A stretch of DNA of 10,421 bases from Sulfurimonas sp. (GCA_015663215.1 DQSP01000060.1:1-10421), one strand, 5' to 3'. Counted from the first letter of the stretch, positions 1 to 7,958 are shown. Notes: generated by a model from the sequence alone, not told the origin. Numbers and translations are program-made.

Positions 1-10
1 CAAAAAATAA

Positions 11-39
11 ATGATTTTTATAAAATTTGAATAAATCAT
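11..39. repeat. Small inverted repeat in the eno leader
   Basis: ATGATTT (11-17) and AAATCAT (33-39) are perfect 7-bp inverted copies separated by 15 bases, ending just before the enolase ribosome binding site AAAAGG (41-46). It could form a weak hairpin or serve as an operator, but in such AT-rich DNA it may be chance. Every + strand frame entering from the left closes by position 30 (for example TAA at 8-10), so the previous gene probably ends at or before the window edge. From synteny in Helicobacter and Campylobacter that gene may be recA, but this cannot be seen here. Confidence 0.3.
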
Positions 40-53
40 AAAAAGGTAAATAT

Positions 54-1322
54 ATGTTTATAGATAGCGTAAGTGCAATAGAAGTAATGGATTCACGTGG
101 TAATCCAACAGTAAAAGCGACAGTAGAACTTAGTGATGGAACAGTTGAGAGTGCTATAGTACCTTCAGGTGCAAGTACTGGTAAACGCGAGGCACTAGAG
201 CTTCGTGATGGTGATGAGCGTTACATGGGTAAGGGTGTTTTAAAAGCAGTTGGACATGTAAACAATGAAATCTCAGATGCGATTATAGGGCTTTCTCCTT
301 TTAATCAAGCAGTAATTGATGCTACTATGAAAGAAGTTGATGGAACACAAAACTATGGAAAACTTGGGGCTAATGCAGTTCTTGGTGTTTCTATGGCAGT
401 AGCTCGCGCAGCAGCAAAAAGTCTTGGTATGCCACTTTACCGTTACCTCGGTGGTGCAAATGCCATGACTATTCCTACTCCAATGTTAAACATCATCAAC
501 GGTGGAAGTCATGCTGATAACTCAGTTGATTTTCAAGAGTATATGATTGTTCCTCTTGGATTTACAGACTTTGCAGAAGGTCTTCGTGCATCTGCTGAGA
601 TTTACCATACTTTAAAAGGTATTTTAAAAGCTAAAAACCACAACACTGCTTTAGGTGATGAGGGTGGTTTTGCTCCAGATTTAAGTTCTAACGAAGAGCC
701 TATTCAGATTATTATCGAAGCTATCGAGAAAGCTGGTTACAAAGCTGGAGAGCAGATAGGCATCGCTTTAGATGTTGCGGCATCTGAGATTCGTGCAGAA
801 AATGGTGGATATAAACTTGACTCTGAAAACCGTACAGTTACATCTGCTGAGTTAGTAGATTATTATGTTGATTTATGTGCTAAATATCCTATTGTTTCTA
901 TCGAAGATGGTTTAGATGAAGATGACTGGGATGGTTTTAAACTTATGACTGAGAAGCTTGGTGACAAGATTCAGATCGTTGGTGATGATCTTTTTGTTAC
1001 AAACGCGAACATTCTTTCTCGTGGTATCAGTGAAGGTATTGCTAACTCTATTCTTATCAAGCCAAACCAAATTGGTTCAGTAAGTGAAACTATGCTAACT
1101 GTACGTTTAGCACAACGTAATGGTTACACTTGTGTAATGAGTCATCGTTCTGGTGAGAGTGAAGATGCATTTATCGCGGACTTTGCTGTTGCTCTTAACT
1201 GTGGTCAGATTAAAACGGGTTCTACTGCTCGTGGTGAGAGAACTGCAAAATACAATAGACTCCTTGAAATAGAAAACGAAGTTGTATATGGTGAGTACTT
1301 AGGTGCTGCACTTTTTAACTAA
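54..1322 (+). CDS. eno: Enolase (phosphopyruvate hydratase)
   Basis: Enolase interconverts 2-phosphoglycerate and phosphoenolpyruvate in the cytosol, in glycolysis and gluconeogenesis; in other bacteria it is also a degradosome partner. The 422-residue protein is full length. The N-terminal capping domain has the mobile SGAS loop (38-41). The barrel carries SHADN (H153), QEYM (E162), the GDEGGFAP loop (E203), the Mg2+ ligands D240, E284 and D311, the signature LIKPNQIGS with catalytic K336, SHRSGE (364-369) and substrate-binding K387. All expected catalytic residues are present. The ATG follows AAAAGG with a 7-base spacer. The next gene starts 16 bases after the stop with no terminator between, so co-transcription with the FtsB-like gene is likely. 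In an autotrophic sulfur oxidiser the enzyme would probably serve mainly biosynthesis, which is inference. Confidence 0.98.
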   Translation: MFIDSVSAIEVMDSRGNPTVKATVELSDGTVESAIVPSGASTGKREALELRDGDERYMGKGVLKAVGHVNNEISDAIIGLSPFNQAVIDATMKEVDGTQNYGKLGANAVLGVSMAVARAAAKSLGMPLYRYLGGANAMTIPTPMLNIINGGSHADNSVDFQEYMIVPLGFTDFAEGLRASAEIYHTLKGILKAKNHNTALGDEGGFAPDLSSNEEPIQIIIEAIEKAGYKAGEQIGIALDVAASEIRAENGGYKLDSENRTVTSAELVDYYVDLCAKYPIVSIEDGLDEDDWDGFKLMTEKLGDKIQIVGDDLFVTNANILSRGISEGIANSILIKPNQIGSVSETMLTVRLAQRNGYTCVMSHRSGESEDAFIADFAVALNCGQIKTGSTARGERTAKYNRLLEIENEVVYGEYLGAALFN

Positions 1323-1326
1323 GCAC

Positions 1327-1391
1327 AGAGTATAACTCATGCAAAATGAAGAACTTTTTGGGGGCATCGATGTCAGTGAGAGTATAACTCA
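1327..1391 (+). repeat. 13-bp direct repeat around the FtsB-like start
   Basis: AGAGTATAACTCA occurs at 1327-1339 and again at 1379-1391, 52 bp apart start to start. The first copy covers the eno/FtsB-like gap and ends on the A of the ATG; the second lies inside the new gene in a different reading phase. No function is known to me. It could be a remnant of a small duplication, a regulatory site, or chance. Confidence 0.45.
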
Positions 1392-1617
1392 GAGGCATCT
1401 TGGTCTTTCATTAAAGAAGTTCTTTTTTCTCCTCTCTATAGTAGTTGTTCTTGGTGTTTACCTTGGAATTTTACTCTACGGAACATCCTCTTTAGAAATT
1501 CTTTTTGGCTTACAAGATTATGAAGTTTATCTTCAAGGTGAAGTGAATCGATTAAAACTTGAAAATGCTGACTTACAACGCGAATACTTTGAACTCAAAG
1601 AGATAAGCGCACAATAA
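1339..1617 (+). CDS. FtsB/DivIC-like septum formation protein
   Basis: This 92-residue protein has the septum-formation-initiator layout: a cytoplasmic tail of about 27 residues, one membrane helix at about 28-48 (rich in V, L, I and G), a short GLQDYEVYL turn, then a heptad-patterned coiled coil at about 62-91 (EVNRLKLENADLQREYFEL). FtsB and DivIC are bitopic inner-membrane proteins that pair with FtsL and FtsQ to control septal peptidoglycan synthesis. A gene of this type directly after eno is also seen in gammaproteobacteria such as Pseudomonas (eno-ftsB), and a small protein sits in this place in Helicobacter and Campylobacter. The start is the first in-frame ATG, with only a weak AGAG 8 bases upstream. 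Sequence identity in this family is low, so the call rests on topology, size and synteny. An unrelated short coiled-coil membrane protein remains possible. Confidence 0.72.
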   Translation: MQNEELFGGIDVSESITQRHLGLSLKKFFFLLSIVVVLGVYLGILLYGTSSLEILFGLQDYEVYLQGEVNRLKLENADLQREYFELKEISAQ

Positions 1618-1621
1618 ATCC

Positions 1622-1637
1622 TATAATTTGCTATAAT
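1622..1637 (+). promoter_or_regulatory. Extended -10 promoter for the AMIN-led operon
   Basis: TGCTATAAT (1629-1637) is an ideal extended -10 element in the 47-bp gap before the AMIN gene, with a second TATAAT ten bases upstream (1622-1627). No -35 is evident, as is normal for sigma70-type promoters of Campylobacterota. Transcription would start near 1644, giving a leader of about 20 bases that contains the AAGGG ribosome binding site (1653-1657). The same nine bases recur before mgtE. Confidence 0.65.
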
Positions 1638-1664
1638 GTTTAGAAATAAAACAAGGGTTTACAT

Positions 1665-2306
1665 ATGCTAAAATTTTTAGTGATTTTTCTTTTTCTACTA
1701 AGTTCTTTAAGTGCCCGAGAAAACCCTTTTTTCCCTTCAAAAAATGAAACAGATATTCCTCTAAGTACTAACATTGTATCTGTTGTGCAACCCTTAAAGC
1801 GTGCAACACTAACACTTCCTTCAACGGCTAGAACATTAGAGAGCATAACCATAACATACAAGAACCTAGACGGCTCAATAGTTAGCAAAAAAGAGTTACT
1901 TGGTAACAGTGTTGACTGGCATTTGCCTATTTTTGTTTCTCAAGATATAGGCGGAAATGAAAAAATACCTCAGCCAAAATCTATCTCGAAAAAAAGTGAA
2001 AAATTCACTAAGATAGCCTCTTTACCTTTTATATCATTATACACAAATAAACAACGTCTAAAAATAATTACAAAAGATAAAATGCTGAGAAATTTTCTGC
2101 TAACTAAACCTCATAGAATAGTTTGTGACTTTGAACGCGATCTTGACATTAGAAGTTACGAGAAAAAAGTCACAACACACTCCAAAGTTAAAAGAGTTAG
2201 ATTTGGAAACCATAAAGGCTATTATCGAGTTGTTATAGAGCTAGATGGTCACTACAGATACAAACTCACAGACTACAAAAATGGATACTACATTAATCTT
2301 TTATAA
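1665..2306 (+). CDS. Secreted AMIN-domain protein
   Basis: The 213-residue protein has a Sec signal peptide (1-17, likely cut after SLSA), then an NPFFP motif (20-24) at the mature N-terminus, a poorly conserved middle with a K/S-rich linker (about 100-118), and a C-terminal AMIN domain at about 120-213. AMIN hallmarks are the strand KPHRIVCDFERD (148-159), the VKRVRFG turn (175-181) and the strand YYRVVIELDGHYRYKL. AMIN domains place periplasmic proteins such as AmiC or PilQ at peptidoglycan or the cell envelope. No amidase or secretin domain follows, so this is a stand-alone adaptor-like protein. An AMIN protein two genes after eno is recalled from Helicobacter and Campylobacter. It has its own promoter and an AAGGG site 7 bases from the ATG. 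The LolA-like gene starts 13 bases after its stop, suggesting one operon. Its molecular partner is unknown. Confidence 0.82.
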   Translation: MLKFLVIFLFLLSSLSARENPFFPSKNETDIPLSTNIVSVVQPLKRATLTLPSTARTLESITITYKNLDGSIVSKKELLGNSVDWHLPIFVSQDIGGNEKIPQPKSISKKSEKFTKIASLPFISLYTNKQRLKIITKDKMLRNFLLTKPHRIVCDFERDLDIRSYEKKVTTHSKVKRVRFGNHKGYYRVVIELDGHYRYKLTDYKNGYYINLL

Positions 2307-2319
2307 TTAGGAACAAGCA

Positions 2320-3057
2320 ATGAAATATATTTTAGCCTTAATCTTCACACTCACTCAACTTTTAGCACTCTCAAACTTAGAAGTAGCACAAAAAAGTGAA
2401 GATGTGATGAGTGGTTTTGGTGATGCGACATCTACCATGGGGATGACACTTATAAATGCAGCAGGACAACAAAAAGTACGCACTATGAAGATGCAAGTAC
2501 TTGAAGGCAAGGATGAAGACAAGTCTCTTATGGAATTTATAACACCTGCTGATGTTAAAGGAACAAAATTTTTATCTTATGAGCATGTAAACAAAGATGA
2601 TGATCAGTGGTTGTACCTTCCCGCACTCAAACGTGTCAAACGCATTGCTAGTAAAAACAAATCAGGTGCTTTTATGGGAAGTGAATTTTCTTACGAAGAC
2701 TTAAGTGCCTTTAATGTTAAAAAATATATCTATGAAGATTCACAGGCTACTCTAAGTGGAAATTTATATATTATACAAAGTAAACCTGTTTCAAAATACT
2801 CGGGATATACTAAACTTGTCTCTTACATTGACTCAAAAACATTTTTGGTACAAAAGATGGAGTACTTTGATAGAAAAAACGAGCTCTTAAAAACTGCAAC
2901 TTTTGAAGACTATAAGCATTTTACAAATGTTTACAGAATCGGAAAAATCACAATGAAAAACTCACAAAACGACAAAACAACTATCTTAATTTGGTCTAAT
3001 CAAAAGATAGCAACAGGTTTAAAATCAAAAAACTTTCATAAAAGATACTTGAAGTAA
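2320..3057 (+). CDS. Periplasmic LolA-like lipid/lipoprotein carrier
   Basis: This 245-residue protein belongs to the group annotated as outer membrane lipoprotein-sorting protein (LolA-like fold) that commonly accompanies MMPL exporters. A Sec signal peptide ends near ALS (16-18) and there is no lipobox cysteine, so a soluble periplasmic protein is expected. The family core is clear: ITPADVKGTKFLSYEH (74-89), DDQWLYLPALKRVKRIAS (94-111) and KSGAFMGSEFSYEDL (114-128). LolA-like folds are open beta half-barrels that hold acyl chains, so it may carry a lipid or acylated cargo across the periplasm for the pump encoded two genes downstream. It is not the housekeeping LolA. AGGA (2309-2312) sits 7 bases before the ATG. 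The stop overlaps the next start (TAATG), implying translational coupling. The cargo cannot be read from the sequence. Confidence 0.85.
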   Translation: MKYILALIFTLTQLLALSNLEVAQKSEDVMSGFGDATSTMGMTLINAAGQQKVRTMKMQVLEGKDEDKSLMEFITPADVKGTKFLSYEHVNKDDDQWLYLPALKRVKRIASKNKSGAFMGSEFSYEDLSAFNVKKYIYEDSQATLSGNLYIIQSKPVSKYSGYTKLVSYIDSKTFLVQKMEYFDRKNELLKTATFEDYKHFTNVYRIGKITMKNSQNDKTTILIWSNQKIATGLKSKNFHKRYLK

Positions 3058-4313
3058 TGAAACACTTAGTTCTGTTGTTCTCTCTTTTTACAGCAGTATT
3101 AGCAGATATTGAAATCTCAGGACATTTTGACTTGGACTCTCAGTTTTATCTCAAAGTACCACAAGGAAAAAATACAAACTCCTTTACAGCAAAACAGACT
3201 CTAGAGATTAACTACGAAGAAGATTCTTTGAGTGTTTATGCAAACTTATATGCTCAAGAAGCTTATTATGATTTCACTTCCCAAGATACAAAAACTGAGA
3301 GAACATTTGCCCGCGTAGATGAACTTTACCTCAAGTATGATTTTGATGATGATGCTCTAAAGGCTGGAAAAAGTATAGAATTTTGGGGCTCACTTGAACT
3401 ACGAAATATTGTAGATGGTTTCAATCCAAGAGACTTTAGAAATGACTTTTTTAGTAATGACAAACTTGGTGTTTACAATGTTAGCTACTCTCACTACTTT
3501 GAAAACTCTGAACTTTCACTCATAGCAAAACTTCAAGAAGAGCAACAGTTGATGGCAGCCCAGCCTTATGTTTACTACTTTTTTCCATCTTTTGTCACAT
3601 ACGATGGCACTCTCAATACTCAAGATAGTATACATCGACCCTCTATGTATCTAAAATTTACTGGTTCAACTGATACAGAGTACGCAATAGATTATGCTCT
3701 TATATATGAAAATGGATACGATTCACAGCGTTACTTTGCAACTAATACACCCCAAAACATCAATCCTTCTTCCCCAACATTTGGTCAAGCTACACACTTT
3801 GAAGAAAATGCTTACATAGTAAATAAGTTTATGACTTATAACACCTTAGTAGTTGGTAGTACTTTGGTAAAACTAGAAGCACTCTATGCAAAAGTAGACG
3901 AAGATCCTTTTATAGGAGACTACTCACACATCGCACTAGGACTTGAGCATACATTAGAAAATATTTATGAGAGTCATGCACTAGGACTTATTGCTGAATA
4001 CTACCGTTATGATACTTATGAATCAGACAAATATGATGATTTAGCACTTTTTGAAACTATGCAAAATGATTTATTTTTAGGAATACGATACACACTTAAC
4101 AGTGCCAATGATAGCTCTTTCGTAGGTGGTGGAATCTTTGACTTAGAGTATAATGAACAGGTTTACTACTTGAAGTTTGAGAGTCGTGTGGCAGAGAGCT
4201 TTAAAGTCGCCCTTGATTACTACTATATTGAGCCTTCAACAACTGACTTAACAGCTTATGCACTCTTAGGTGAGCATCAAAAACTAGGTGTAAATATCGC
4301 CTATTATTTTTAA
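3057..4313 (+). CDS. Outer-membrane beta-barrel protein of the RND/LolA-like cassette
   Basis: The 418-residue protein has a signal peptide (cut after VLA, residues 14-16), then alternating amphipathic strands rich in Y, F, D and E, and ends GVNIAYYF with a terminal phenylalanine, the classic BAM-recognised barrel C-terminus. Its best-conserved-looking segment is AGKSIEFWGSLELRNIVDGF plus the following NPRDF (103-125). It resembles the G-x-x-x-x-W-G...D-x-x-NP-x-D-F motif of DUF1302/alginate-export-like barrels found beside MMPL exporters. It probably forms the outer-membrane step of the export route or receives cargo from the LolA-like protein. Its ATG shares one base with the upstream stop, and only a weak GAAG (3051-3054) precedes it, so coupling is likely. 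Exact family and strand number are uncertain; the outer-membrane barrel call is firm. Confidence 0.78.
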   Translation: MKHLVLLFSLFTAVLADIEISGHFDLDSQFYLKVPQGKNTNSFTAKQTLEINYEEDSLSVYANLYAQEAYYDFTSQDTKTERTFARVDELYLKYDFDDDALKAGKSIEFWGSLELRNIVDGFNPRDFRNDFFSNDKLGVYNVSYSHYFENSELSLIAKLQEEQQLMAAQPYVYYFFPSFVTYDGTLNTQDSIHRPSMYLKFTGSTDTEYAIDYALIYENGYDSQRYFATNTPQNINPSSPTFGQATHFEENAYIVNKFMTYNTLVVGSTLVKLEALYAKVDEDPFIGDYSHIALGLEHTLENIYESHALGLIAEYYRYDTYESDKYDDLALFETMQNDLFLGIRYTLNSANDSSFVGGGIFDLEYNEQVYYLKFESRVAESFKVALDYYYIEPSTTDLTAYALLGEHQKLGVNIAYYF

Positions 4314-4321
4314 GGAAAAAA

Positions 4322-6613
4322 ATGGAAAAATTTGTAAATAAAATCATAAAATTCAGATGGGCTATTGCTATTATAATCCCTCTAATAACAGTAATGATGG
4401 CTTCATCACTTAAAAACTTAGAATTTGAGGGAAGTTATAGAATCTGGTTTGGTAAAGAATCTAAAATCTTAAAAGACTATGATAACTTTCGTGCTATATT
4501 TGGTAACGATGATACTGTTACTATTATGTTTACAAACGATGATGGGATTTTCACCAAAGAGGCACTTACATCCATCGACAACATTACAAAAAAGCTGTGG
4601 CAAACAGAGTATATAGCAAGAGTTGATTCTATCACTAACTACCAGTATGTTCATGCTGATGAAGAGTACCCTGATGAAGTAGTTATTGAAAATTTCATAG
4701 AAGATCCGCAGAGTTACACAAAAGAGGAATTAGAAGAAAAAAGAAGTATTGCACTTAAAGAAGATATCATAGTCGGTAAACTCATCTCAAAAGATGCAAA
4801 AACTACTATGATTGCAGGTCGAATGACTCCAAAAGCAGGAGATGACCCAGAAGTTAGTTTCAAACTTCGTGATTCAGTTTTAAAAATCATTGCTCCCCAA
4901 GAGAAAAAGAATGGTTATAAGTTCTTTCTTGGTGGAGGTCCTATTATTAACACCTCTTTTATAGAGATTGCACAGCATGATGGAGGGGTATTTACACCTG
5001 CTGTGATTGTCGTTGCTATGATTTTACTACTACTTATATTTAGAAAATTTTCTTCTATGCTTATAAGTATTATCGTAGTTATCTTTACATTTTTAATAGT
5101 CCTTTGTATTCAAGTTCTTTTAGGTTTTAAACTCAACAACTTTACTGCAAATATACCTGTATTTGTTGTGGCCATTGGTATAGCTGATGCTATGCACCTT
5201 CTTTGGATTTATACAATGGCTAGAAAAAAAGGTATGGATAACTATGAGTCTATTCACTACTCTGTAAAGAAAAACTTTTTGGCAATTTTTCTGACTTCTA
5301 TTACCACTTCTATCGGTTTTGCTTCTTTAGGTATCTCTGCTGTTGTTCCCATCCAAACGCTAGGAATTGCAACTGCAAGTGCTGCTCTGCTTGCATTTGT
5401 TCTAACTATACTTTTTGTACCAGCGATGCTTGCTATACTTAACCCAAATATCAAAGCAGATGAGAAAATTCAAGAACACAACAACCATCCCGTTGCAGTC
5501 TGGTATACCCACTTTTTAAGTAAAAATGCTAAAGTTATTTTAACCCTTAGTACTCTACTTTTTCTAGGTTTAGGGGCAGGAATATTTCAAGCAAATGTTG
5601 ATTCAAATGTTGTTAAGTACTTTAGCGAAGATTTCCCATTTCGTGTCTCTATAAACGAAATGCAGGATAAGCTAACAGGACCTATGTCTTATGAAATAGT
5701 TGTAGATTCTAAAGTAAACGATGGCATAAAAGATCCTCTCTTTTTAAAAACTGTAGAAAATTTTTATACAGAATTTTATGCCGAGTTTGATGATGTAAGG
5801 CATATTCACTCTCTTCTTGACATAGTAAAAGTATTTAACAATGTTATGGATGGCAGTAAAACTATTCCTCAAAGTAAAGAGTTAGTTGCACAATACTTAC
5901 TACTTTACTCCCTCTCTTTGCCTCAAGGGATGGAAATAAATGATAAAATGGATATAAATGAAAGACTTCTAAGAGTTACTGCTTCGCTTAACCTTGTAGA
6001 TACTTCAAAAGATTTAAAAATGATTAACTGGATAGAAGATTGGTGGAGTAAGACACTTTACTCTGCTACAGTAAATGGACAAACAGTAATGTTTGCACAT
6101 ATGCAGCATGATGTAACAGATACCCTTATACAGTCAATTACATTAGCTGTTGTTCTTATCTCAATTATTATGCTGCTTATCTTTAGAAACTGGAGAATGC
6201 TACCCCTCTTTATCGTACCAAATATCTTACCTATTGCCCTTGTTGTTGGAGTGATGGGTTGGTTACACATAGACATCGACATGGGTGTAGCCATAGCAGG
6301 TGCTATCATCATAGGGGTCGCAGTGGATGATACCATTCACTTTATGGTTAAGTATATTGAGGCTCGTAAACGCGGGGACTCTCTGGAAGATGCGATGAAG
6401 TATGTGATGAGTTATGCAGGATCAGCTATCATCTTTACGACCATAGTTCTGAGCATTGCATTTTTAGTTTTTATTTTTAGTGACTTTAATCCAAACTATC
6501 ATTTTGGTGTGGTTACTGCTTCTGCTCTTATTATCGCAGTTATTGTTGACTTAGTTGCCTTACCAGCGCTGCTTATAATAATAGATAACAAAGAGGAATC
6601 TCTTTTAAAATAA
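4322..6613 (+). CDS. RND/MMPL-family exporter (COG1033 type)
   Basis: The 763-residue inner-membrane protein shows the duplicated RND plan. TM1 is at about 12-30, followed by a periplasmic domain at about 31-222 and TM2-6 at about 224-373; TM7 is at about 403-422, followed by a second periplasmic domain at about 423-600 and TM8-12 at about 603-756. Each half has the MMPL proton-relay motif: GIADAMH (286-292, D289) in TM4 and GVAVDDTIH (665-673, D669/D670) in TM10. It is shorter than AcrB-type pumps (about 1000 residues) and has no adaptor or TolC gene beside it. It matches the hopanoid/lipid-type predicted exporters (HpnN, MmpL) rather than drug pumps. TAAGGA (4311-4316), overlapping the previous stop, is the ribosome binding site. 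Together with the LolA-like and barrel genes it suggests proton-driven movement of a lipid or hydrophobic compound from the inner membrane outward. The substrate is unknown. Confidence 0.9.
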   Translation: MEKFVNKIIKFRWAIAIIIPLITVMMASSLKNLEFEGSYRIWFGKESKILKDYDNFRAIFGNDDTVTIMFTNDDGIFTKEALTSIDNITKKLWQTEYIARVDSITNYQYVHADEEYPDEVVIENFIEDPQSYTKEELEEKRSIALKEDIIVGKLISKDAKTTMIAGRMTPKAGDDPEVSFKLRDSVLKIIAPQEKKNGYKFFLGGGPIINTSFIEIAQHDGGVFTPAVIVVAMILLLLIFRKFSSMLISIIVVIFTFLIVLCIQVLLGFKLNNFTANIPVFVVAIGIADAMHLLWIYTMARKKGMDNYESIHYSVKKNFLAIFLTSITTSIGFASLGISAVVPIQTLGIATASAALLAFVLTILFVPAMLAILNPNIKADEKIQEHNNHPVAVWYTHFLSKNAKVILTLSTLLFLGLGAGIFQANVDSNVVKYFSEDFPFRVSINEMQDKLTGPMSYEIVVDSKVNDGIKDPLFLKTVENFYTEFYAEFDDVRHIHSLLDIVKVFNNVMDGSKTIPQSKELVAQYLLLYSLSLPQGMEINDKMDINERLLRVTASLNLVDTSKDLKMINWIEDWWSKTLYSATVNGQTVMFAHMQHDVTDTLIQSITLAVVLISIIMLLIFRNWRMLPLFIVPNILPIALVVGVMGWLHIDIDMGVAIAGAIIIGVAVDDTIHFMVKYIEARKRGDSLEDAMKYVMSYAGSAIIFTTIVLSIAFLVFIFSDFNPNYHFGVVTASALIIAVIVDLVALPALLIIIDNKEESLLK

Positions 6614-6622
6614 TGCTATAAT
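6614..6622 (+). promoter_or_regulatory. Extended -10 promoter giving a probably leaderless mgtE mRNA
   Basis: TGCTATAAT begins one base after the exporter stop (TAA 6611-6613) and ends 7 bases before the mgtE ATG. A normal start 7 bases downstream would fall at about 6629, so the mRNA would begin at or next to the ATG. No Shine-Dalgarno sequence lies between. The nine bases are identical to those before the AMIN gene. A longer transcript reading through from upstream is also possible, but it would lack a ribosome binding site here. Confidence 0.6.
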
Positions 6623-6629
6623 TACACTT

Positions 6630-7958
6630 ATGAATCAACTACAAGACTACTTAAATGCACACGAAACAAGTGATATGCATCCTACTGATATTGCTAAGAT
6701 TTTAAAAAGCTTAAGTGATGATGAGTTTTCTGATGCCATTAAACTTGTACCAAAAGATTTGGTTGGGGATGTGGCATTAGCACTTCCTGATAGATACTTT
6801 GATGATGTAGTTGAAAACCTTAGTGTAGATGAACTCTCCCATGCTGTAACTGAGCTAGAGTCTGATGACCAAGCGGAGTTTATGCAAGAGCTTGAGGATC
6901 TTGATGAAAATGTAGCAAATCAAGTTTTTGAAAATCTTCATGAAGATGACCAAGAAGAGATACAAAAACTCAAGACTTATGATGAAGATGAAGCTGGCTC
7001 GCATATGCAGCTTGAACTTTTCACAGCCTATAAAGATGAGATTGTGCAAGATGTCATCAAACGTTTTGCCCGTCTTAGAAAAGAAAATGAAGTTGAAAAT
7101 GTTCAAAACCTTTTTATAACAGATGAGGATAAAAAACTTAAATATGCTGTAGGCTTAGATGACCTACTTATTTTTGATTTTTCTCAAACAGTTATTCAAA
7201 ACATAGATGCAAGTGATGAAAATTTTGAACCCATAAAAGCTGTAGATACAGACGACATTAAAGAGGTTGTACATATTTTTGAAGAGTATGACCTTTCTGT
7301 TTTAGCTATTGTAAATACCTATGGTGTTTTACTTGGTCGTATTACTTCTGATGATATTTATGACATTATCAACGAGCATGCTACTGAGCAGATGTATAAT
7401 CTAGCTGGAGTTGATGACGAGGCTGAAGAAGATGAAGAGATACTTCCAGCAGGACGTAAACGTGCAACATGGCTTGCCTTTAACCTGCTCACTGCCATAG
7501 CTGCCTCTCTTGTTATAGGGATTTTTGCAGAGACATTGCAGAGTATAGTTGCACTTGCCGTTTTAATGCCTATAGTTGCTTCCATGGGTGGAAACGCAGG
7601 TACACAAAGTCTTACTGTTGTTGTACGCCAACTTGCACTTGGAGATATATCTAAAGGGGATGCAATGCGTATTATAAAAAAGGAACTCCTCATCGCACTT
7701 GTAAATGGACTCATATTCGCTATAATTATGGGAATAATCGCAGCTGTTTGGTTTAATACCTATATGCTTGGAGTTGTAATCGCACTTAGTATGCTTATAA
7801 ATCTCCTTTTCGCAGGACTTTTTGGGGCTAGTGTTCCGCTTCTTTTAAAAAGAATGGATATTGACCCCGCTATTGGAAGTACTGTTATTTTAACTACTAT
7901 TACTGATGTTGTGGGATTTTTTAGCTTTTTAGCACTCGCTACATATATATTATTATAA
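6630..7958 (+). CDS. mgtE: Magnesium channel/transporter MgtE
   Basis: MgtE is a homodimeric inner-membrane Mg2+-selective channel closed by cytosolic Mg2+. This 442-residue copy has the usual order: an acidic helical N domain (about 1-118, with MHPTDIAKIL at 16-25), the DEAGSHM hinge (120-126), two CBS domains (about 127-255; the second has DLSVLAIVNTYGVLLGRIT), an acidic linker VDDEAEEDEE (261-270) in the plug-helix region, then five TM helices (about 279-442). Family signatures are PIVASMGGNAGTQS (314-327) and DPAIGS...TTITDVVGF, in which D426 matches the pore aspartate (D432 in Thermus MgtE). The ATG gives the expected N-terminus but has no ribosome binding site; an extended -10 lies 8 bases upstream. 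A later ATG at 6675 would cut into the N domain and is less likely. The CNNM gene follows after 14 bases. Confidence 0.95.
   Translation: MNQLQDYLNAHETSDMHPTDIAKILKSLSDDEFSDAIKLVPKDLVGDVALALPDRYFDDVVENLSVDELSHAVTELESDDQAEFMQELEDLDENVANQVFENLHEDDQEEIQKLKTYDEDEAGSHMQLELFTAYKDEIVQDVIKRFARLRKENEVENVQNLFITDEDKKLKYAVGLDDLLIFDFSQTVIQNIDASDENFEPIKAVDTDDIKEVVHIFEEYDLSVLAIVNTYGVLLGRITSDDIYDIINEHATEQMYNLAGVDDEAEEDEEILPAGRKRATWLAFNLLTAIAASLVIGIFAETLQSIVALAVLMPIVASMGGNAGTQSLTVVVRQLALGDISKGDAMRIIKKELLIALVNGLIFAIIMGIIAAVWFNTYMLGVVIALSMLINLLFAGLFGASVPLLLKRMDIDPAIGSTVILTTITDVVGFFSFLALATYILL

Noticed and set aside
1640..1888. An 82-codon - strand open frame opposite the start of the AMIN gene.
   Set aside because: It overlaps the AMIN signal peptide region and recognisable secreted N-terminus, and has no recognisable protein features of its own.
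4322..6613. The exporter as an AcrB-type multidrug pump.
   Set aside because: It is about 250 residues too short, has the MMPL GxxxD...H relay motifs, and lacks an adjacent membrane-fusion protein or TolC.
7358..7714. A 118-codon open frame on the - strand inside mgtE.
   Set aside because: It lies wholly antisense to the CBS/TM region of a clear mgtE, shows no domain, and has a serine/alanine-rich composition typical of a mirrored frame.
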